Assembly: GCF_018138715.1 (NCBI RefSeq)
Contig: NZ_JAGSHX010000006.1
Span: 6,324,001 to 6,388,000, forward strand
Direction of reading: 5' to 3'
DNA length: 64,000 bases
DNA from: Streptomyces asiaticus
Lineage (GTDB): Bacteria > Actinomycetota > Actinomycetes > Streptomycetales > Streptomycetaceae
Each line of letters opens with the position of its first letter. Position 1 is the stretch's first letter. A model generated the notes under the pieces. That model was not told the DNA's origin and searched no databases. It saw only the letters and a program-made list of their open reading frames with translations. A program made the position numbers and the translations under genes. Below are positions 58,539 to 64,000 of the stretch, in pieces.

Positions 58539-59552
58539 CTATCGCCTGTCCGGGGATCTCCGGTCGCCCTCGGGCGGACGGGGCTCGTCCGGGGTCAGAC
58601 GGAAGACCACGTCGGCCAGCTGGGCGCAGACGCGTTCGATCTGGCGGCGGGTGGCGTTGCGTTCGGTGATGACCGCGGACAGCAGTAGGGCCGTCAGCGC
58701 CGTCGAGCCGTTGAACGCCTGGAGGGTGACCATCCGGGCCGTGAGCGAGTGGTCGGAGAACGGACCGGTGCCCTCCGCCGTCGAGGCGATCGCGAGGACC
58801 GTGACGATGAGCGAGCACGGGGCGGCGCCCGCGAGCTGGAAGCGCAGGGCGGCCCAGATCAGGAACGGGAAGACCAGGAAGAGCAGGCTGACCTCCGTCC
58901 GCGTGGCCACCAGCGTGACGGCCGCCGTGCCCAGCAGCAGGGCCACCGCCTCCAGCAGGCGGTACGGGCCGACGCCGCGCGGGAGCCGGGCGCGGCGGAG
59001 CACCAGCAGTACGGGGGTGATCACCAGGACGCCCATCGCGTCGCCCGTCCACCACACCGACCAGGCGGTCCAGAAGTCACCCGCCGCGAGCGCGCCCGAC
59101 AGCAGAAGCGCGGCGGTGCCCACCGTGGCGCTGATCAGCATGCCCGCCAGGGCGCCGAGGAAGACCAGGCCCAGCGCGTCCCACAGCCGGTCCACGGCGG
59201 TCCGGAAGCCCACGCGCCGCAGCAGCAGATACGAGCAGACCGGGGCCAGGGTGTTGCCCGCCGCGATCGCGAGGACCGCCGGGGGCGACGGGCCGATGGG
59301 GGCGTTGACCGCGACGGCGCCGAGGGCGATGCCCGGCCAGGCCATCGGGCCCAGCGTCAGCAGACAGGCCAGGGCGATTCCGGTCGGCGGCCACAGCGGG
59401 GTGACCTGACCGCGCACCAGCTCCTGGAGCAGTCCGATCCTGGCGCCCGCGTAGTAGAGGGCGGCGACGGCCGCGAGTCGCAGCGCGGTGGCACCGTGGT
59501 GCCGGAGGCCGCTGTTCCGCCGGATCCCCGTATCGCGCGCCACAGCCGCCAT
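58539..59552 (-). CDS. MASE1 domain membrane protein
   Basis: A 337-residue protein with eight hydrophobic helices forming a MASE1 sensor domain. It has LYYAGARIGLLQELVRGQVTPLWPPTGIAL after helix 1 and SVWWTGDAMGVLVITPVLLVL near residue 165. MASE1 is usually fused to GGDEF or kinase domains. Here only a short cytosolic tail of about 45 residues (ERNATRRQIERVCAQLADVVF) remains, with no output domain, so it must signal through a partner or has another role. Confidence 0.85.
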   Translation of the reverse strand: MAAVARDTGIRRNSGLRHHGATALRLAAVAALYYAGARIGLLQELVRGQVTPLWPPTGIALACLLTLGPMAWPGIALGAVAVNAPIGPSPPAVLAIAAGNTLAPVCSYLLLRRVGFRTAVDRLWDALGLVFLGALAGMLISATVGTAALLLSGALAAGDFWTAWSVWWTGDAMGVLVITPVLLVLRRARLPRGVGPYRLLEAVALLLGTAAVTLVATRTEVSLLFLVFPFLIWAALRFQLAGAAPCSLIVTVLAIASTAEGTGPFSDHSLTARMVTLQAFNGSTALTALLLSAVITERNATRRQIERVCAQLADVVFRLTPDEPRPPEGDRRSPDRR

Positions 59553-59841
59553 GAGACTACGGGCGCCCCGGACGGTGCGGCTGACACGCGGCCACCGGGG
59601 CCGGGCTCGCCCGTACGCAGCACAGAGGGCCCCTCACAGTTCCCGTACGACTCACCTGGACACAATTTCACGGCTTGGCTTAAGGCTCGTATTGACACTG
59701 GAATCCCATGGTCATACCGTCCTCAAAGCCGCGGTACAGACCAACCAACCAGCCGGTAACGAGGGACAGTTGGCACGCGCGGCGGCCGCCCTGTGACCGC
59801 ACCGGGGCGCTCTTCCCCCCACCCCACGAGGAGAGGCTTCC
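59553..59841. other. Promoter region of the secreted ricin protein gene
   Basis: No gene is supported in this divergent spacer. An AT-richer pocket at 59650-59720 (ACACAATTTCACGGCTTGG, CTCGTATTGACACTGG) probably contains the promoter of the secreted protein gene. TTGACA at 59691-59696 is a good -35, but no equally good -10 is obvious. Confidence 0.45.
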
Positions 59842-62073
59842 GTGATGCGAAGTCCGGCACGATCCGCGAAACGCCCCAGGCCCCCAAGAGCCCCCAAGCC
59901 CCGAAGAACCGCGCTCCTGGCCGTCTTCTCCCTGCTCGCCGCCCTCTGCGGCGCCCTGGCGACGGCCCCCGGGGCGAGCGCCAAGGCCGCCGCGCTGCCG
60001 ACGGGCTGGGCCACCGCCGTCAACAAGGGCAGCGGCAAGTGCGTGGACGCGCGCGGCGCCGCGACGGTGAACGGCACCGCCGTCCAGCAGTACGCGTGCA
60101 ACAACTCCGCCGCCCAGCTGTGGAAGTTCGAGCCCACGGGTGACGGCTACGTCCGCGTCGACAACCGCAACGACGCCGCCCAGGCGTGGGACGTGACGGA
60201 CGTGTCCACCGCCGACGGCGCCGCCGTCCAGCTGTGGACCTACGGCGGCGGCGACAACCAGCAGTGGCAGGCCGTGGACGAGGGCGGCGGGGCGTATCAC
60301 TTCGTCAACCGGCACAGCGGCAAGTGCCTCGACGTGCCCAGCGCCTCCACTCAGGACGGGACGCAGCTCCAGCAGTACGCCTGCAACGGCACCGCGGCCC
60401 AGTCCTTCCAGGTGGCCGAGGTCCCCGGCAATCCGGGCGGCCCCGACCTCGGCCCGAACGTGGCCGTCTTCGACCCGACGATGCCCGCGTCGACCATTCA
60501 GAGCCGACTGAACTCCATCTTCCAGCAGCAGGAGCGGAACCAGTTCGGCTCCAACCGCTATGCGGTGCTCTTCAAGCCGGGCACCTACAGCGCCGACGTC
60601 AATGTGGGCTTCTACACGCAGGTGCTCGGCCTGGGGATGTCACCGGACGATGTGACCATCAACGGCGCGGTGCACGCCGAGGCCGACTGGTTCCAGGGGA
60701 ACGCCACCCAGAACTTCTGGCGCGGCGCGGAGAACCTGTCCGTGACCCCCACCTCGGGCACCGACCGCTGGGCGGTCTCCCAGGCCGCGCCGTACCGCCG
60801 GATGCATGTCCGCGGTTCGCTCCAGCTCGATGACGGCGGCTGGTCCAGCGGTGGATTCATGGCGGACACGAAGATCGACGGCCAGGTGCGCTCCGGCTCG
60901 CAGCAGCAGTGGCTCTCCCGCAACACCCAGTGGGGAAGCTGGTCCGGATCCAACTGGAACATGGTGTTCGTGGGGGCCGTCAACGCGCCCTCGGGGAACT
61001 TCCCCAATCCGCCCTTCACGGTGGTGAACCAGACCCCGACGGTCCGGGAGAAGCCCTTCCTCTACGTGGACCAGGCGGGCGCGTACAGGGTCTTCGTGCC
61101 CGCGACGCGGTCGAACTCGCAGGGCACCACCTGGGCCGGTGGCGCTCCGGCGGGGTCGTCGCTGCCCCTCGACCAGTTCTTCATCGCCAAGCCCGGGGTC
61201 TCCGCGTCGGCCATCAACGCCGCGCTCGCCCAGGGCAAGCACCTGCTCTTCACCCCGGGCGTCTACCACCTCGGCGAGACGCTGAAGGTGACCCGGCCCG
61301 ACACGGTCGTCCTCGGCCTCGGGCTCGCCACCCTCGTCCCCGACAACGGCGTGACCGCGATGTCGGTCGCCGACGTGGACGGGGTCAAGGTGGCGGGGCT
61401 GCTCTTCGACGCGGGTCCGGTGAACTCCGGGACGCTGATGGAGGTGGGCCCGAGCGGGGCCGTCGCGAAGCACGCGGCGAATCCGACGTCCCTGCACGAT
61501 GTGTTCTTCCGGGTCGGCGGGGCCGGGGTCGGCAAGGCGTCCAAGAGCCTGGTGGTCAACAGCTCGAACGTGATCGGCGACCATCTGTGGATCTGGCGGG
61601 CCGACCACGGTGACGGCGTCGGCTGGAACACCAACACCGCCGCCAACGGCCTGATCGTCAATGGTGACGACGTCACCATGTACGGCCTGTTCGTCGAGCA
61701 CTATCAGCAGTACCAGACGATCTGGAACGGCAACGGCGGCCGGACGTACTTCTACCAGAACGAAATGCCCTACGACCCGCCCAACCAGGGCGCCTGGATG
61801 AACGGGAACACCCAGGGCTACGCCGCCTACAAGGTGGGGCCGAACGTCACCAGCCATGAGGCATGGGGTCTTGGCAGCTACTGCTACTTCAACGTGAATC
61901 CCGGTGTTGTCGCGGCCCGCTCCTTCGAGGTCCCCGACACCCCGGGCGTCCGCTTCCACCACATGGTCACCGTCTCGCTCGGCGGCACCGGCACCATCAG
62001 CCATGTCATCAACAACACGGGCGGGCCGTCCAATTCCGCCAACAATGTGGCGAACCTCGTGAACTATCCGTAG
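59842..62073 (+). CDS. Secreted ricin-lectin plus parallel beta-helix protein
   Basis: A 743-residue secreted protein. A signal peptide (AVFSLLAALCGALATAPGASA, cut near residue 50) precedes a ricin-type beta-trefoil (about residues 55-195) with repeated QxW-like motifs (GKCVDARG...AQLWKF, GDNQQWQ, GKCLDVPS). A large domain then begins ADVNVGFYTQVLGLGMSPDDV, of the type often mislabelled adenylyl cyclase in Streptomyces. It is most likely a pectate-lyase/GH55-like beta-helix acting on polysaccharide. The enzymatic activity is not established. GTG at 59842 or ATG at 59845 follows GAGGAGAGG. Confidence 0.85.
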   Translation: MMRSPARSAKRPRPPRAPKPRRTALLAVFSLLAALCGALATAPGASAKAAALPTGWATAVNKGSGKCVDARGAATVNGTAVQQYACNNSAAQLWKFEPTGDGYVRVDNRNDAAQAWDVTDVSTADGAAVQLWTYGGGDNQQWQAVDEGGGAYHFVNRHSGKCLDVPSASTQDGTQLQQYACNGTAAQSFQVAEVPGNPGGPDLGPNVAVFDPTMPASTIQSRLNSIFQQQERNQFGSNRYAVLFKPGTYSADVNVGFYTQVLGLGMSPDDVTINGAVHAEADWFQGNATQNFWRGAENLSVTPTSGTDRWAVSQAAPYRRMHVRGSLQLDDGGWSSGGFMADTKIDGQVRSGSQQQWLSRNTQWGSWSGSNWNMVFVGAVNAPSGNFPNPPFTVVNQTPTVREKPFLYVDQAGAYRVFVPATRSNSQGTTWAGGAPAGSSLPLDQFFIAKPGVSASAINAALAQGKHLLFTPGVYHLGETLKVTRPDTVVLGLGLATLVPDNGVTAMSVADVDGVKVAGLLFDAGPVNSGTLMEVGPSGAVAKHAANPTSLHDVFFRVGGAGVGKASKSLVVNSSNVIGDHLWIWRADHGDGVGWNTNTAANGLIVNGDDVTMYGLFVEHYQQYQTIWNGNGGRTYFYQNEMPYDPPNQGAWMNGNTQGYAAYKVGPNVTSHEAWGLGSYCYFNVNPGVVAARSFEVPDTPGVRFHHMVTVSLGGTGTISHVINNTGGPSNSANNVANLVNYP

Positions 62074-62241
62074 CACCCTCCGCCACACGGACGACCCCGT
62101 GCCCGCGATACGGCCCCTTCCCGGGGCGTATCGCGGGCACGCATATGCGCATCGGGCTTGCCCACCCGAAGCGGGAGACGTCACCGTTGTCCCCCACGGG
62201 CACGCGCCGCGCGCCCGTATTCGACTGGGACCGGAGGCGCC

Positions 62242-63024
62242 ATGGGACCGATCGTTCCACCCCTCGTTCCACCGTACGAAACCGTCGGCGACGGGCCGCA
62301 CCATGTGATGGCGGTGCACGGCTGGTTCTCGGACCGGGCCGCGTACGCCGCGATGCTGCCGCACGTCGACCGTCGCGGGTTCACCTATGTGCTGCCCGAT
62401 CTGCGCGGCTACGGCGAGGCGCGCGACATACCCGGCGCTTACACCACCGGCGAGGCCGGGGGCGATCTGCTCGCGCTCGCCGATCACCTCGGCTGGGAGC
62501 GGTTCTCGCTCATCGGCCACTCGATGGGCGCGGCCGTCGTCCAGCGCGTCCTGGCGGCCGCCCCGGACCGGGTCCGCCGGCTGGTCGGGGTCGCGCCGGT
62601 GCCGGCCAGCGGGGTGCCGATGGAGGGCGAGCAGTGGCAGCTGTTCGCGGGCGCCGCCGACCGCCCGGAGAACCGCCGGGAGATCATCGACCGCACCACC
62701 GGCGGCCGCCACCCGGCCGCCTGGCTGGATCTGATGGTGCGGCACTCGGTGGAGCACAGCGACCCCAAGGCACTGCGCGCATGGCTGGACTCCTGGGCGC
62801 TGGAGGACTTCCACGAGGACATCGCCGGTGCCCAGGTGCCGGTCCGGATCGTGGTCGGCGCCCACGACCCCGCGCTCACGGCGGAGGTGATGCGGCAGAC
62901 CTGGCTGCGCTGGTACGTCAACGCCGAGCTGGTGGAGCTGGAGTACGCCGGGCACTACCCCGCCGACGAGACACCGCAGGAACTCGTACGGGCCGTGGAG
63001 GACTTCATCACGGCCGACGCGTAG
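62242..63024 (+). CDS. Alpha/beta hydrolase
   Basis: A 260-residue hydrolase. The oxyanion strand is VMAVHGWFSDRAAY near residue 23. The nucleophile elbow is LIGHSMGAAVVQ with Ser near 94. The acid is Asp in VVGAHDPALT near 212, and the catalytic His lies in YAGHYPADET near 238. All triad elements are present, so it is probably active as an esterase, lipase or epoxide/haloperoxidase-like enzyme. ATG at 62242 follows CGGAGG. It converges on the transglycosylase gene with a 17-base overlap. Confidence 0.92.
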   Translation: MGPIVPPLVPPYETVGDGPHHVMAVHGWFSDRAAYAAMLPHVDRRGFTYVLPDLRGYGEARDIPGAYTTGEAGGDLLALADHLGWERFSLIGHSMGAAVVQRVLAAAPDRVRRLVGVAPVPASGVPMEGEQWQLFAGAADRPENRREIIDRTTGGRHPAAWLDLMVRHSVEHSDPKALRAWLDSWALEDFHEDIAGAQVPVRIVVGAHDPALTAEVMRQTWLRWYVNAELVELEYAGHYPADETPQELVRAVEDFITADA

Positions 63025-63706
63025 CCGCCGGTGAGGAGCCGGAGGCGGGCCCGGACGGATCGCCGGAGGGCGAGGGGGAGGCCGGTGTGGAGGGTGAGGC
63101 GGAGGCACTGCTGGTGTGCTTCGCCTCGCTCTCCTGGTACTTCTTCTCGCTCTTCCGGTACTTGGGCAGCAGCTCGTTCAAGATCTTGTCGACATACTCC
63201 CGAGTCTCGAGGATCTTCGGGATGCCGCGCGCCCGGAGCACCGCGTTGGGCCCCGCGTTGTACGCCGCGAGCGCGAGCCGGGTCGCGCCGAGCCCGGTCT
63301 TGCCGCCCGGGACCACCTTGACCACGTCGTACAGATGGCACATGTAGCGGGCCTGTGAGGGGATGGCGTCGCGGGGCTCCCAGACATCGGCCTTGCCGTC
63401 GCCGTCGCCGTCCTGGCCCCACTCCTTCCAGGTGACCGGGGAGAACTGCGAAATGCCCTGGGCGTGCCCGGAGTCCGCGTCCCGGCGCCAGCCGCTCTCC
63501 GCGTCGATCTGGGCGGCCAGCAGCGGCACGCTCAGCGGGGAGCAGGTGCGGACCGCCGCCTCCACGACGGGGCGCCTGGCATCGGGGATCACCGGCAGCT
63601 CGGGCTCCGAGGGCTCGGTGAGATGCCGTACGACCAGGACCGCGGCGACGACCAGGGCGAGGCCGGCGAGGAACGCGGCGGCCATCCCGGCGGCGCGGGT
63701 CAGCAT
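63008..63706 (-). CDS. Lytic transglycosylase (SLT family), membrane-anchored or secreted
   Basis: A 232-residue peptidoglycan hydrolase. A hydrophobic signal/anchor (MAAAFLAGLALVVAAVLVV, residues 8-26) precedes an SLT domain. The catalytic Glu is in LLAAQIDAESGWRRDADSG. AQGISQFSPVTWKEWG and LALAAYNAGPNAVLRARGIP are the usual conserved blocks. The C-terminus is Ser/Pro-rich. A DGDGDGKAD insertion could bind calcium. The start could be ATG 63706 or TTG 63754; the former places the signal correctly. Confidence 0.9.
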   Translation of the reverse strand: MLTRAAGMAAAFLAGLALVVAAVLVVRHLTEPSEPELPVIPDARRPVVEAAVRTCSPLSVPLLAAQIDAESGWRRDADSGHAQGISQFSPVTWKEWGQDGDGDGKADVWEPRDAIPSQARYMCHLYDVVKVVPGGKTGLGATRLALAAYNAGPNAVLRARGIPKILETREYVDKILNELLPKYRKSEKKYQESEAKHTSSASASPSTPASPSPSGDPSGPASGSSPAATRRP

Positions 63707-63790
63707 GCCGGAACCGGCACGATGGGGGTACGCATGCAGGGACCGTAGCGGCAATCGCGGGCCGATCCGTAATCGGTCGCCGACACGGCC

Positions 63791-64000
63791 CTACCGCGCC
63801 TGGTGGACGCCGGGCAGCGGCTGTCCCGCCGGACCCGCGGGGAGCGGACCCGTCTCACGCTCACCCGGGCGCTTCATCACATACGCCGCACCGGCGCCCG
63901 CCGCGAACAGCGCGAGCACCGAGACCGCCGTGCCGAGCCAGGTGGCGCCGAGCCACTGGCCGCCGACATAGCCGAGGGCCACGCTGTACGCCGCCCAGGC
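63791..64000 (-). CDS. C-terminal fragment of a membrane protein (5' end outside window)
   Basis: The frame is open to the right edge. It reads WAAYSVALGYVGGQWLG, then a hydrophobic helix WLGTAVSVLALFAAGAGAAYV and a short cytosolic tail ending PGVHQAR. The pattern of a re-entrant Gly-rich segment followed by a final helix fits the end of a DedA/SNARE-associated-type protein. The fragment is too short to be sure. Confidence 0.5.
   Translation of the reverse strand, partial: AWAAYSVALGYVGGQWLGATWLGTAVSVLALFAAGAGAAYVMKRPGERETGPLPAGPAGQPLPGVHQAR

Overview
The window is chromosomal DNA of very high G+C. GTG/TTG starts are frequent, four-base start/stop overlaps are common, and the gene content is typical of the genus: a Ter-domain cluster, homodimeric pyruvate dehydrogenase E1, a clpP3/clpP4/popR-like locus, SARP and MmyB-type regulators, and DUF4429, DUF3052 and DUF4383 proteins. 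I infer a Streptomyces; species cannot be fixed by eye. Intergenic microsatellites and low-complexity insertions inside proteins are unusually abundant.

Layout. 1-6.4 kb: a truncated sensor kinase, a DUF4429/SHOCT protein, a DUF1023 hydrolase, a TetR/MFS efflux pair and a secreted I36-type protease inhibitor. 6.4-7.5 kb: a gene-free GC-rich repeat array ending in two strong hairpins behind aceE (7.56-10.29 kb, minus strand). 10.7-22.3 kb: DUF3052 protein, AhpE-type peroxiredoxin, then a tellurium-resistance-type (Ter) stress locus with two TerD proteins, a TerC-like membrane protein, a TerA/TerD-like protein, a TerD protein with a Pro-rich tail, and an enzyme module (CitE-like lyase, PRTase-TRSP-StiP fusion, HAD phosphatase). 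22.5-26.1 kb: O-methyltransferase, DUF4383 protein, FmdB zinc ribbon and a membrane-anchored coiled-coil protein. tRNA-Val(UAC) at 26.24 kb marks the start of an accessory region.

26.3-34.4 kb is that accessory region. It carries a complete three-gene graspetide (imiditide-type RiPP) cassette: precursor peptide, ATP-grasp ligase and PIMT-like methyltransferase. Upstream is a run of four small translationally overlapping genes and an XRE/TPR regulator. Then come broken genes: a collagen-like gene with a nonsense codon, a regulator remnant and an internally deleted SDR gene. 34.4-47.2 kb: small enzyme/regulator pairs, an APH-like kinase, a SARP regulator with a DrrAB-like ABC exporter, an aldo/keto reductase, a cupin and a methyltransferase.

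47.2-54.5 kb is rich in redox-stress modules, each with a readable candidate operator: TetR with a TetX-like monooxygenase, MarR with an azoreductase pseudogene and a nitroreductase, and Rrf2 with an NmrA-like protein; a BBE-type flavoprotein follows. 54.6-57.4 kb: a membrane-anchored Mrr-like nuclease and clpP3-clpP4-popR, with the same sequence box upstream of clpP3 and popR and a ClpP4 lacking its catalytic His. 57.7-64 kb: histidine phosphatase, MASE1 protein, a large secreted ricin/beta-helix protein, an alpha/beta hydrolase, a lytic transglycosylase and the end of a membrane protein.

The most interesting systems are the graspetide cassette with its small-gene leader operon, and the Ter-linked nucleotide-metabolite module.
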